From: JAAYAY01 sp964429355
GTDB lineage: Bacteria > Planctomycetota > Planctomycetia > Pirellulales > Thermoguttaceae
Assembly: GCA_964429355.1 (NCBI GenBank)
Contig: CAYSCH010000149.1
Coordinates: 1 to 20,402, forward strand
DNA: 20,402 nucleotides
Direction: 5' to 3'
The translations under genes and the position numbers were made by a program. This document shows positions 8,801 through 16,326 of this stretch, piece after piece. The notes beneath the pieces are model-generated. The model did no database searches and was not told where the DNA came from. It saw nothing but the letters and a program-made list of their open reading frames with translations. Position 1 is the first letter of the stretch. Every line of letters starts with the position of its first letter.

Positions 8801-9111
8801 TGGTAGCGGACGAGCTGGGACTGGTCCGACGCAACCCTTCCCGTATCCCACAGGTCCCCCTGGTCGGCGCCGAGTGCCTTCTCGCTGGAGGCCACCAGGA
8901 TCCGATAGGCGGTCTGACTTTCGCCGCGGGCTGCGGGATCGTCGGTCTGGAGCTGCCAGCTCAGACGGGGCTGGGCCGCGTCGATACCGAGCGGATTGCA
9001 GAGATACTCGCAGCGAAGATTGCCGGGCTTCAGTGAAGCTGCCGGGGCAGCCGGTTGCAGCAGCATGGCCGATGCAACGGCCAGGATTGGAAGGGCAAGG
9101 AGAGTTTTCAT
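5839..9111 (-). CDS. Secreted alpha-L-rhamnosidase, family GH78
   Basis: The protein has 1090 residues from the ATG at 9111, chosen because a signal peptide follows directly (MKTLLALPILAVASAMLLQP, cleaved near AAPA) and AAGGA lies about 10 nt upstream. The frame is open further upstream to 9210 without signal-like sequence. It hydrolyses terminal alpha-L-rhamnose from glycans or glycosides by an inverting mechanism. Domains in order: a fibronectin-like start (LRCEYLCNPLGIDAAQPRLS), the N-terminal rhamnosidase sandwich domains including an inserted carbohydrate-binding-like part, the (alpha/alpha)6 barrel and a C-terminal beta domain. The barrel has the family signature DCPQRDERQGWLGD at residues 664-677, where Glu670 is the likely acid. 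A second signature, ATTVWELWNGD, carries the likely base Glu945. Length and order are normal for large GH78 enzymes. It is divergent from the GH106-like gene and shares its upstream region. Confidence 0.95.
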   Translation of the reverse strand: MKTLLALPILAVASAMLLQPAAPAASLKPGNLRCEYLCNPLGIDAAQPRLSWQLQTDDPAARGESQTAYRILVASSEKALGADQGDLWDTGRVASDQSQLVRYQGRTLASRQACWWKVQVWDQDGKASDWSQPAEWSMGLLTSEDWQAKWIGYDEPPKPDDANPLVQAKSQWIWFPGEKGAQAAPLATRYFRRVFDLPAERKVVRGELILAADNEFATAVNGIHAGSGGSFKSGVVMDVTKSLRPGGNAVAAWAKNLGDNPNPAGLIGVLRIEFESGEPLVLPTDGSWKVFGEDVSRWTVLEFDDSQWSPAEVVGPAGCAPWGDVSVNDEDRRLAARMLRKEFAVTKPVARAMVYFSGLGLSELYVNGKKIGDQVLSPGLTDYTKRVHYLTFDLTEQLDRGPNAVGVWLGNGRFYAPRAQAPMTMEGYGYPKLLLQVAIDYEDGSRELVVSDGTWKFTTDGPIQANNEYDGEEYDARKELPGWSKVGFDDGKWQNVQIVAAPGGPLVAEMIEPIRVIETLKPRKITEPEPGTFIFDLGQNMVGWCRLKVQGEAGTTVRLRHAETLKGDGTLYLDNIRGAKVTDLYTLKGQAAEVYEPRFTYHGFRYVEVTGYPGRPTLDAIEGCVVHDDLDVAGGFECSQPIINRIYKNIVWGVRGNYRSIPTDCPQRDERQGWLGDRSAECKGETFLYNNAALYSKWVQDMADAQKESGSVPDVCPAYWPIYSDNITWPSSLVIIPGTLLEQFGDLETIARAYPSMVKWVDYMSTFITDDIMPRDQYGDWCVPPEDPKLIHSQDPARKTAGPILGTTYFYHCLTLLTGYATLLDKPEDAKRFTALAERLKAGLNKKYFKPETGQYDNGAQTTAVLPLAFGMVPADARKQVFEHLVRKITEETKGHVGTGLVGGQWLNRVLTAGGRADLSYGFATNTSYPSWGYMVEKDATTVWELWNGDTADPAMNSGNHVMLVGDLVIWLYECVAGIQSDPAEPGFKHIVMRPHPVGDLKWVKASHESPYGKIESEWKRDGSTFHWQIIVPPNTHATVWVPTRAGAEVLESGKPIADTAGVRRLRQEDAAEVLEVSSGTYRFESTLDP

Positions 9112-9380
9112 GGGAGGAAGGTCCTTACAGGGTTGTCGACGAAGCGATCCCGGGAAGTGATCAGGGGCCGGGGCCTCTCTTCTGAAGATGAGTATATCTC
9201 TTGTGCCCACTCGGTTCCACGATCGGGCAGGCGAAAGAGCGATCGTTTTGCGACAAAGTGCCGCCGTATTTCCGGTGGATGAATGGCAACTTCGGTCCTG
9301 GCTCTTTTCCGGCGGCCCGGCAATGGCTAACCTATGGACTGCCCGCCACCCCGTCCCACCTTTCGCCTGGGAGAGTTCCC
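9112..9380. promoter_or_regulatory. Shared intergenic region between divergent glycoside hydrolase genes
   Basis: These 269 nt must hold the promoters of both the GH78 gene (left) and the GH106-like gene (right). The right gene has a usable ribosome binding site (GGGAG, 9369-9373). I see no convincing sigma-70 boxes, and no clear operator beyond a short GC palindrome-like segment around 9161-9180. The head-to-head layout suggests common control, but no regulator gene is nearby. Confidence 0.5.
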
Positions 9381-11399
9381 ATGATGCCGAAGCTCGCTGC
9401 GTTGCTGTTTCCTTTTTCGTTCCTGGCTCTCCAGCTCACCGCCGCGGAGCTCCCACCCGAATGGCAAACAGCCTGGAATGCGCCTCCCGCCGCAGATCGG
9501 CCCCTTCAGATCGTGCACGAGGTAGATCTTGCCGGGAAACTGCCCGAAGGAATGGACCAGCTTCTGCCCGATGGCCAGCCGAGCGGGATTGCCCGAAAGG
9601 GACTGGAGTACTATCAGCAGCGCGGCCTGGGCGGACTGGTCTGCAATGTCTCGTTTCACGACTATCTCCAGTCGGAGGAGAACTGGGCCAGGTTGGCCAC
9701 CGCCGTCGAAGCCTGCCACGAACTCGGCATGGTCGTCTGGATCTACGACGAACTCGGTTATCCGAGCGGTGGCGCCGGCGGATTGGTGCTCAAGCGGAAT
9801 CCGGAGTTTGAAGCTCAGGAACTGGCCTACGATGCTTCGCTCCCCGATCCCTTCATCATTCGTGCCGCCTACGAACACACCCACGCGAGCAACAACTACC
9901 ATGCCGCGCGGCGTTATGCAAATCTGATCGACGATCGAGCGGCAGCCGCATTCATCGACGTCACTCACAACGCCTACTATCAGCGGCTCAAGCCGTTCTT
10001 CGGCACCACGGTTCAGGCCATGTTCACCGACGAGCCCTCCCTTATCGCGGTCAATATCGGCCAGATCCCCGAAGAGGTTCGCAAACGGGTGAAGGTTGAC
10101 GACCCCGTTGATCCGAATGTCAAGCTCCTCCCCCGAGTCCCCTGGTGCTACGACATGCTCAAACGCTACCAGGAACGATTCGGCGAGGATCTGACGCCCA
10201 AACGGCTCAGTCTGTTCGTCGGTAACACCGAGGAAGATCGCCGCGTACGCCGCCAGTTCTGGTCCCTCGTGGCAGACCTGATCGCCGATCGCTATTTCGG
10301 TGCCCTGGGAGCTTGGTGCCAGACCCATGGTGTTGCCTCATCCGGTCATGGACTGTGGGAAGAGGCGGTCCTGCACCATGTGCCGCTGGAAGGCAATGGA
10401 CTGAAGTGCCTGGCCAGGATGCAGATTCCCGGCCTCGATTTGCTCACTTCCGATCCGACGGCGGTGATTCACAGTGGATGGCTGACGGCAGGCATGCCTG
10501 CCTCCGCCGCCCGGCTCCAGGGCCGGCGAAGGGTGATGACCGAGGTGAGCGACTTCAGTCAGAAAATGGGTGGCCAGGGCCCGGTCGGTGTCCCCGCGAT
10601 GCAGGCCACCGCCGCCTGGCAGGCCGCCTGGGACGTCACGGAGTTCACGCTCTACTACAGCCCCAACGACCACACCGTGGACGAATACCGGCAGTACGGC
10701 GATTTCGTGGGTCGGCTCAACGCCATCCTCAAGCCGGCCACTCCCAACCCGGAGGTGCTCCTCTACTACCCGATCTACGATCTCTGGGCCGAATATCTGC
10801 CCGTGGCCGAACCGCTGCAACTGTCTTCCCAGACGCCACGGGCGCAACAACTGGCGAACTCCTTCCAGCAACTGGGCCAGATGCTCCAGCGGAGCCAGAT
10901 CCCGCTCACGCTGGCCGATCACGAATACCTGGCCGCCGCCGAAGTCGGCGACGATGGCACGCTCAAGATCGCCAAGAACCGCTATCGGACTCTTCTTCTG
11001 CCAGCGGATGCCCAACTCCCGCCGGAAGCGGCCGCAGTCGTCGGGCGATTCGTACAGAAAGGTGGACAGGTGATTCGTGCCGGGGCCGACAAGGCAGCCG
11101 AATCCGTCGAGGCTCTCAAGACCGCCCTCAGTCCGAGCCAGCACATCGAGCCCGCTTCGCCTGAGATTGTCGTAGGCCGATTCACCCGTGACGGTCGCCA
11201 GGTGCTCGTACTGGTGAACGTGGGTGCAAATTCCTATGAAGGGATGCTGCATCTGAAAGCCAAAGGAGAGTGGCTCGCACTGGATCCGGCAACCGGTGAG
11301 ATCCAGGCAGCCGGCGCAAATTCAGACGGATCGCTGCCGTTGAACCTGGCTCCACTTCAGACGAGAGTCTACGTGCAAGTGCCAGGCGGCGACCGGTAA
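9381..11399 (+). CDS. Secreted GH106-like glycoside hydrolase (alpha-L-rhamnosidase type)
   Basis: The protein has 672 residues from the ATG at 9381, with GGGAG 7 nt upstream and a signal peptide (MMPKLAALLFPFSFLALQLT, cleavage near AAE). The frame extends upstream to 9201 without signal-like sequence. The catalytic barrel shows motifs I associate with GH106 and close relatives: VVWIYDELGYPSGGAGG at about residues 117-135, and AMFTDEPSL at about 213-221, where Glu of DEP is a likely active-site residue. A later part (about 450-600) looks like the glutamine-amidotransferase-like fold common in such enzymes (PEVLLYYPIYDLWAEY, then YRTLLLPADAQLPPEA). A small beta domain closes the protein. It is shorter than typical GH106 members (about 1100 residues) and lacks the C-terminal sugar-binding sandwich, so the family call is likely but the substrate is inferred. 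GH78 next door supports rhamnose release. Confidence 0.8.
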   Translation: MMPKLAALLFPFSFLALQLTAAELPPEWQTAWNAPPAADRPLQIVHEVDLAGKLPEGMDQLLPDGQPSGIARKGLEYYQQRGLGGLVCNVSFHDYLQSEENWARLATAVEACHELGMVVWIYDELGYPSGGAGGLVLKRNPEFEAQELAYDASLPDPFIIRAAYEHTHASNNYHAARRYANLIDDRAAAAFIDVTHNAYYQRLKPFFGTTVQAMFTDEPSLIAVNIGQIPEEVRKRVKVDDPVDPNVKLLPRVPWCYDMLKRYQERFGEDLTPKRLSLFVGNTEEDRRVRRQFWSLVADLIADRYFGALGAWCQTHGVASSGHGLWEEAVLHHVPLEGNGLKCLARMQIPGLDLLTSDPTAVIHSGWLTAGMPASAARLQGRRRVMTEVSDFSQKMGGQGPVGVPAMQATAAWQAAWDVTEFTLYYSPNDHTVDEYRQYGDFVGRLNAILKPATPNPEVLLYYPIYDLWAEYLPVAEPLQLSSQTPRAQQLANSFQQLGQMLQRSQIPLTLADHEYLAAAEVGDDGTLKIAKNRYRTLLLPADAQLPPEAAAVVGRFVQKGGQVIRAGADKAAESVEALKTALSPSQHIEPASPEIVVGRFTRDGRQVLVLVNVGANSYEGMLHLKAKGEWLALDPATGEIQAAGANSDGSLPLNLAPLQTRVYVQVPGGDR

Positions 11400-11530
11400 G
11401 ATAGGCCCGAGCCGACCACTTCCGAATCGCCGATACCGCCGGGCGGTTGTCCGTCGGCAACGTCGGCCCACCCCACTCCGGTATCCGTCTCGACCGGCCT
11501 TCCCCAGATCCGTTAACAGAAATGAAGAGA

Positions 11531-11559
11531 GCCGCCCGGGCTCTTCGGGCCCGGACGGC
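11531..11559. terminator. GC-rich hairpin between convergent genes
   Basis: GCCGCCCGGGC (11531-11541) pairs with GCCCGGACGGC (11549-11559) with one mismatch and a 7-nt loop. It lies between the ends of the GH106-like gene (+) and the cysteine-rich gene (-). There is no T-run on the + side. On the - side the stem is followed by the moderately T-rich TCTCTTCATTTCTGTT, so it could end the - strand gene. It may serve both directions. Confidence 0.45.
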
Positions 11560-11620
11560 ATCGGGGGGCGGGGGAGATGCATCATTCGCGTTGCACGACC
11601 ATGGCGATCTGACCAGCCGT

Positions 11621-12370
11621 TCAGGTTCCGGCGGTCGCGTCAGAAGTTGCCGCGGGCTTGGCGGAAGCCTGGGCTTTGAGCATGGCCTCGACGGCGGCCT
11701 TGTACTTGGCGCGGGCGAGATTCAGCCGGGCGGTCTTCTCGCATGGAGTCTTTTCTTCACCCACAACGAACAGCTTGTCCTTGCCCGTCTCCTTGGAGAT
11801 CCGGCCGGCCTCAATGGGGCAATTGCACTCTTTCTCGCCGACGAGGTAGGTGAACTTGACCTTGTCCATCGCCTCCTGCATCAGTTCGGCCGTGTGGGCA
11901 GCCGTCTTTTCGCAACTCTGCGCCTGGCCGGCCAGCGTCAACTGACCGCTCTTGGGGCAGGTGCTGGGCTTGGCAAAGTCGGCAACAAACTTCTCCGTGG
12001 CCTCCAGCAGTGCGGCCTGGGCTTCCGGCTCGGAGTCAAATTCCTGGTCCGCAATACAGTAGTGAATGTGGCCGCCAGATTCTTTTGCCATCTTGGCCGC
12101 CTCTTTCGGGCAACCGGTCTTCGTCTCGCCGACCGCGTAGGTCAGTTTCGGCAGTCGCTCCATCGCCGCGGCGATCGGGCAACCCTTGGCGGAGTCGCAT
12201 TGCGTTGCGCTGCAGGTCGCGGCGGTGCACTTCTCCGCGTCGCAAGCTCCGGCGGAATTCTTCTCGGCGCTTGTTTCCTTGGGACCGCAGTTGCCGCAGT
12301 TGGCCTCGGCCAGCGCAGACGTCGCGAGGACTGCAAGGGCGGTCAACAAGGCGTAGGTCGACTTCAGCAT
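11621..12370 (-). CDS. Secreted cysteine-rich repeat protein of unknown function
   Basis: The protein has 249 residues from the ATG at 12370, with GGAG 9 nt upstream; upstream in-frame starts lack a signal peptide. It has a clear signal peptide (MLKSTYALLTALAVLATSAL). A Cys-rich segment follows (CGNCG, then CDAEKC, CSATQC, CDSAKGC), a spacing that could bind metal or form disulfides. Then come two related units of about 90 residues. The first starts LTYAVGETKTGCPKEAAKMA and the second starts FTYLVGEKECNCPIEAGRIS; both continue into a helical, Lys/Ala-rich stretch. The pattern YxVGExxxxCPxEAxxxxKE is thus internal repetition. I do not recognise a named domain; distant similarity to YHS-type metal-binding modules is only an impression. 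It is transcribed alone, convergent with the GH106-like gene. Confidence 0.85.
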   Translation of the reverse strand: MLKSTYALLTALAVLATSALAEANCGNCGPKETSAEKNSAGACDAEKCTAATCSATQCDSAKGCPIAAAMERLPKLTYAVGETKTGCPKEAAKMAKESGGHIHYCIADQEFDSEPEAQAALLEATEKFVADFAKPSTCPKSGQLTLAGQAQSCEKTAAHTAELMQEAMDKVKFTYLVGEKECNCPIEAGRISKETGKDKLFVVGEEKTPCEKTARLNLARAKYKAAVEAMLKAQASAKPAATSDATAGT

Positions 12371-12601
12371 TCGTAATCTCCGTAAAAAGGGGCAGGGATT
12401 GGGCCTGACATTTCGGCCAAGCCTGGCACGCGTAGGAGTCCGTCGCAAATCGGAGCAGGCCACAGCCGACTTGCGGCATACGCGACCAGATTGTTCGCCT
12501 GTCCCGCCGAGAATTCAAGGTTCGACCGGAACTGGTCGCTCGCGCGACGGCTTCGCACCGCCGAGGCATTCCACCCCTCGGCCCGTTTGCTGAGTCAAAA
12601 C

Positions 12602-14719
12602 CTATCGAACTTGGAGATCCTGCGGTGAGATTGCGCGATTGAAGACCGCGATCTCATCCAGCCTGCCTTCCCAGTTTGACTTGCCGTCGCAGCGCCCGGC
12701 GAAAAAGACGCGGTCGAAACCCGGCGGAAAGTTTGCAGGACACTTCGTTTCGATCTCCGGCTCAGCCTCACCGTTCAGATGGATACGGACGGTTTCGCCC
12801 TCTCGAACCAGCAGAACGTGGTTCCATTCCCAGCGAGCAACCTCCGTGCGCCCGGCCACCGGTGCCTCGCGCCCGTGCTGGAATACGAGCCTTCCCGCAT
12901 GGTTGTCTCCGCCGCCCAGTCCCAGGTGATCATCATTGGGGCCCAGTCCGTAGTCGCGACCGCGGGAGAACATCCAGCCGCTCACCGGGCGGGCGTCCAG
13001 GGGCATGCCATTCCAGAACCAGAGCGATACGGAGTACCTGTCACCCAGGCCGGGAATCCTCGTCTGGAGTCGACCGCCGGCAAAATGGGCGGCCCGGTTC
13101 ACTTCGCCTCCGACGCAGAACAAGTCCGAACGCGGGCCGTCGAGAAAGTACGCCACGGCAGGTTCGTAGATCCCATCGCAGTTCCCCCCGGCTGAGTCGA
13201 CCGCCCGTGGCCCGGCCATCTCGTCCAGTCGCCAGTAGGCCACCGGATCGGCCGCCAGGATCGCCGCACAAGCCGGGCCGCGGCTCTGAACAAAGGGACG
13301 ACGCGGCTTCTCCGCTACCTGCTCCAGCAGTCCCAGGAGCGTCTCCGTGATTCTGGGTTCAGCCCCGACCTCCAGTCGGGCCGAACGGGCCGGCCATGTG
13401 TTGTAGCCGCCGAGCAGGTGTTGCTCCGGCGGGGGAATGTAACCGTCGCCCCCGTTGGCCAGCTCGATTACCATCGTCTGGTCCAACGGGCTCTGGCTCT
13501 TCAGTTTCAATCCGGTCAGGGCGTACGTCTCGCACGGCGTCGTTGCGATGGCTATCTCCCCAATACGCAACGCCTGAACGACGATCTCCGTCGACTGCCG
13601 CTCGTGGAGCAGGATCTGTTCCCGTGCATAGACCTCGGTGGTGTCGTTGGGCGGCCGATCCCCCATCGTCGCCACGATCCGCTGGGCCCACTCCAGACGC
13701 TGCTTGTCGGGCACACGGTAGTTCAGAACCACTGGCGATTCGGCCATGGCCAGATTCACGTCGGATCGGAACTCGATTGTCTTGTAAGCCTCCAGCGCAA
13801 TCTTCAATAGTCCCTCGGCAAAGGTCTCGATCGTGTAATCGTTTTCTCCCGGGTCAGGCTTCTTGTAGTCGCGCCGCCAGATGTCGCCGCTGCAGTTGTG
13901 CGACATGATCCCCACAAATGGCCTTTGCCCCTCGGGTGCCTCGGGAGCCAGACTCGCCTTCAGACCCTCGCAGAAAAGGCCGTAGTAATCGGCACTCAGG
14001 GCCTGGTCGCTGAAGTAGTGCATCGAAAAGTTGGCCAGCACGGCCATCGGATGCCCCTCCGGCGTCTCGATCGCGATCAGCGAAAGCTCCGGGTCCTCAG
14101 GGCCCGACTCGCCGGTCACATCGTCCCAGTTGCGCCCGGCATGCATGTTGGCTCGAACGGTCAGGTTTCCGAACGGGTCTTCCACAATCCGGTCGGGGCG
14201 TCGGATCCAGCGGCGAAGAGCCGTGAAGTCGGCCGCGTCGGCCGAAGCCCAGCCCACCCGCGCGGGTGCGAGGTTCTTCTCCGCAGCGGCGATAGCCTCG
14301 ACCAGTTTCTCGCGGAGAAAGGGCACATAGTTCTCGTCGGCCTCCGTTCCCAGGCAGCCCATCGACGAAGGCGCCGTGTGCGAGTGCGTGGCCGAGACGA
14401 GGATCCTCTCGGGACGGATCTTCGTCCGCTCGGCTGCCAGGGCCTTCGCTTCATCCAGGAGTGGACGCGGAAGCATGCAACTGTCCACCACCACAATTGC
14501 CAGACGCTCCTTGCCGTCGTCGAGCACGATCGAACGGGCGTTGATCCTGGCCTTGACCTGGTCGGCACTCCGGCTGGTCATCCCGCCGTTGACGAGCACG
14601 GGAAGCTGCTCGGGCGTAACGTCCGTTACGGCGGCCCCAGCCCGCAGTTCTGCCATGGCGTCGCCCGCCCAGGCGAGGAACATGGAAACCGATAACACCA
14701 ATAGCCAGCTTGGTTTCAT
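12602..14719 (-). CDS. Secreted neutral/alkaline ceramidase-like protein with C-terminal LamG-type domain
   Basis: The protein has 705 residues with a signal peptide (MKPSWLLVLSVSMFLAWAGD, cleavage near AMA). The first about 460 residues match the neutral/alkaline ceramidase N-terminal fold: RAGAAVTDVTP at the start, and the zinc-site motif SATHSHTAPSS at about 109-119. The position of the usual NxGDxSP nucleophile motif reads HNCSGDIWRRD, so the canonical Ser after GD is not seen. The substrate may therefore not be ceramide; many planctomycete members have unknown substrates. From about residue 485 (DPVAYWRLDE) a concanavalin/LamG-like jelly-roll domain follows (YSVSLWFWNG, WNHVLLVREGETVRIHLNGE, LDEIAVFNRAIS), likely for carbohydrate or surface binding. 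It starts 10 nt after the M20 gene stop, so the two are an operon and probably translationally coupled. Confidence 0.9.
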   Translation of the reverse strand: MKPSWLLVLSVSMFLAWAGDAMAELRAGAAVTDVTPEQLPVLVNGGMTSRSADQVKARINARSIVLDDGKERLAIVVVDSCMLPRPLLDEAKALAAERTKIRPERILVSATHSHTAPSSMGCLGTEADENYVPFLREKLVEAIAAAEKNLAPARVGWASADAADFTALRRWIRRPDRIVEDPFGNLTVRANMHAGRNWDDVTGESGPEDPELSLIAIETPEGHPMAVLANFSMHYFSDQALSADYYGLFCEGLKASLAPEAPEGQRPFVGIMSHNCSGDIWRRDYKKPDPGENDYTIETFAEGLLKIALEAYKTIEFRSDVNLAMAESPVVLNYRVPDKQRLEWAQRIVATMGDRPPNDTTEVYAREQILLHERQSTEIVVQALRIGEIAIATTPCETYALTGLKLKSQSPLDQTMVIELANGGDGYIPPPEQHLLGGYNTWPARSARLEVGAEPRITETLLGLLEQVAEKPRRPFVQSRGPACAAILAADPVAYWRLDEMAGPRAVDSAGGNCDGIYEPAVAYFLDGPRSDLFCVGGEVNRAAHFAGGRLQTRIPGLGDRYSVSLWFWNGMPLDARPVSGWMFSRGRDYGLGPNDDHLGLGGGDNHAGRLVFQHGREAPVAGRTEVARWEWNHVLLVREGETVRIHLNGEAEPEIETKCPANFPPGFDRVFFAGRCDGKSNWEGRLDEIAVFNRAISPQDLQVR

Positions 14720-14729
14720 GAGCAGAACC

Positions 14730-16019
14730 CTATTTCTTGAGCAAGTCCAATGCGGCGGTGGACATGGCGGTGATTCCGGTGACGAGCGACGGCCGGACCT
14801 CGGGGCTATATTGCGGTGTGTGCAGGGCGCATGTGCCGTCGGTCGCTTTCAGCTTCTCCGGGCTGGCCGTTCCCAGGCGGAACATGAAGATGGGCACTCC
14901 GCCGCGGCTGTACATGCCGAAGTCTTCCGCGGTCATCGTCTTCGGGGCCTCGCGCACGTTCTGTTCCCCGAAGAGGCGGCGGAAAACCGGCAGCACGCGG
15001 CCCACCAGGTCCGGATCGTTGTAGACCGGATCGCACGCCCGCTCGATCCTGATCTCGGGGGCCGGCGCGCCCATGGCCTCGGCAATGCCCTTGGCCCGCC
15101 GCTCGATGGCCGCATGAAGCTGGCTGCGCACCTCCTCCGAGAAAGAGCGGACGGTGAGCTTCAGCCGGCAGTCTTCCGGAATGATGTTGTTCTTCGTGCC
15201 CCCGTTGATGGCCCCCACTGTGATCACGGAGGGCTCGATCGGATCGATCTCGCGGCTGACGATCGTCTGCAGGGCCAGCACAAGCTGGGCGGCCTGCACA
15301 ATCGGGTCCTTGGTCGTGTGGGGACGGGCACCGTGGCCGCCGGCGCCGCGGACCAGAATGTCCACGCTGTCGGAGGCCGCCGCCGAAGCCCCTGCACAGA
15401 AGCTGACCGTCCCGGCCAGGTCTTCGGGAGAAACATGCAGGGCCAGGGCGAAGTCGGGCTTGCCAAAACGCTCGTAAAGTCCGTCGTCGAGCATCGCTCT
15501 GGCGCCTCGCGCCACTTCCTCCGCGGGCTGGGCGACCAGCAGGATCGTGCCGCTCCAGCGGTCCCGGTTTTCTGCCAGATACCGGGCGGTGCCGATGAAG
15601 TTGGTCATGTGCAGGTCGTGCCCGCAGGCGTGCATGACACCGACCGGCCCGTTGGGTCCTTCCGCCTGAACCGTGCTCGCGTAGGGCAACCCGGTCTGCT
15701 CGGTAATCGGAAGCGCGTCCATATCGGTGCGGATCAGCAACCGCTTGCCGGGGCCGTTTTCCAGCACGCCCACAACACCGCGGCCTCCCACGCCGGCAGT
15801 CACCGCGAGTCCCGCGGCTTCAAGCTCCTTGGCGATGCGTTTGGAGGTCTCCACTTCCTGGAGCGAAAGCTCGGGATTCGCGTGGAGATGGATATAGAGA
15901 GGAGTCAACTCGTCGACGTGCGCCTTCGACCATTCGGCCGGCTCGTCTGCGGCAACTCCCAGCGGAATCAAGAAGAGTGCGGGTACTGCGAGCAGGTTAA
16001 ACAAGAGCCTGGAAACCAT
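14730..16019 (-). CDS. M20D-family amidohydrolase/metallopeptidase (N-acyl amino acid or hippurate type)
   Basis: The protein has 429 residues from the ATG at 16019. GGGGAG lies 9 nt upstream; a GTG at 16043 is in frame but less likely. A hydrophobic leader (LLFNLLAVPALFLIPLGVAA) indicates export. It hydrolyses the amide bond of N-acyl amino acids or similar amides with two metal ions. Family motifs are all present: RTDMDALPITEQ (about 97-108), HACGHDLH with Cys and His ligands (about 130-137), QPAEE (about 164-168), ALHV, a dimerisation-domain segment GGHGARPHTTKDP, and a C-terminal LHTPQYSPE carrying the last His. Length is normal for M20D enzymes such as HipO or IAA-amino-acid hydrolases, which are more often cytoplasmic; secretion is common in planctomycete relatives. 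It is the first gene of the operon with the ceramidase-like protein. Confidence 0.93.
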   Translation of the reverse strand: MVSRLLFNLLAVPALFLIPLGVAADEPAEWSKAHVDELTPLYIHLHANPELSLQEVETSKRIAKELEAAGLAVTAGVGGRGVVGVLENGPGKRLLIRTDMDALPITEQTGLPYASTVQAEGPNGPVGVMHACGHDLHMTNFIGTARYLAENRDRWSGTILLVAQPAEEVARGARAMLDDGLYERFGKPDFALALHVSPEDLAGTVSFCAGASAAASDSVDILVRGAGGHGARPHTTKDPIVQAAQLVLALQTIVSREIDPIEPSVITVGAINGGTKNNIIPEDCRLKLTVRSFSEEVRSQLHAAIERRAKGIAEAMGAPAPEIRIERACDPVYNDPDLVGRVLPVFRRLFGEQNVREAPKTMTAEDFGMYSRGGVPIFMFRLGTASPEKLKATDGTCALHTPQYSPEVRPSLVTGITAMSTAALDLLKK

Positions 16020-16326
16020 GTTCAGGAGCTCCCCGGATGACACAACTGCGAGACACTTCCCTTACGATCAGACACTGCCCACCGACAGGAGTCAAGTTCT
16101 TGCTCCGGGCGGCGAAGAACGTGATCGCCGCCGGTCCTAACTGAATTGGAGGCCTTGAGCAGGAGTTTTGCATGCCCCGCGTGCGCCAGATCTGGTGACA
16201 ATCACCTTGCCTGGACAATTCGCCAGGCACAAGCTGCAGCCTGATTGCGTCCGGGTCCAAGACTGCCTACACTTGGCTCGTGCGGGATCGCTCCGGCCAA
16301 TAGCTCCATGCATGGGAGATCGCGTC
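16020..16326. promoter_or_regulatory. Divergent intergenic region with clustered palindromes
   Basis: This region separates the - strand amidohydrolase operon from the + strand beta-helix gene. Three inverted repeats lie side by side: CCAGATCTGG (16186-16195, perfect), GGTGACAATCACC (16194-16206, perfect 5-bp arms) and TGCCTGG/CCAGGCA (16208-16214 and 16223-16229, perfect). They could be operators or a weak terminator-like structure. No clear promoter boxes are seen. Confidence 0.45.

Noticed and set aside
5785..9036. Long + strand open frames opposite the GH78 gene
   Set aside because: They are antisense shadows produced by high-GC codon use; their translations show no motifs, whereas the - strand has full GH78 signatures.
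13396..14695. Long + strand frames opposite the ceramidase-like gene
   Set aside because: No start signals or recognisable domains; the - strand gene has a signal peptide and family motifs.
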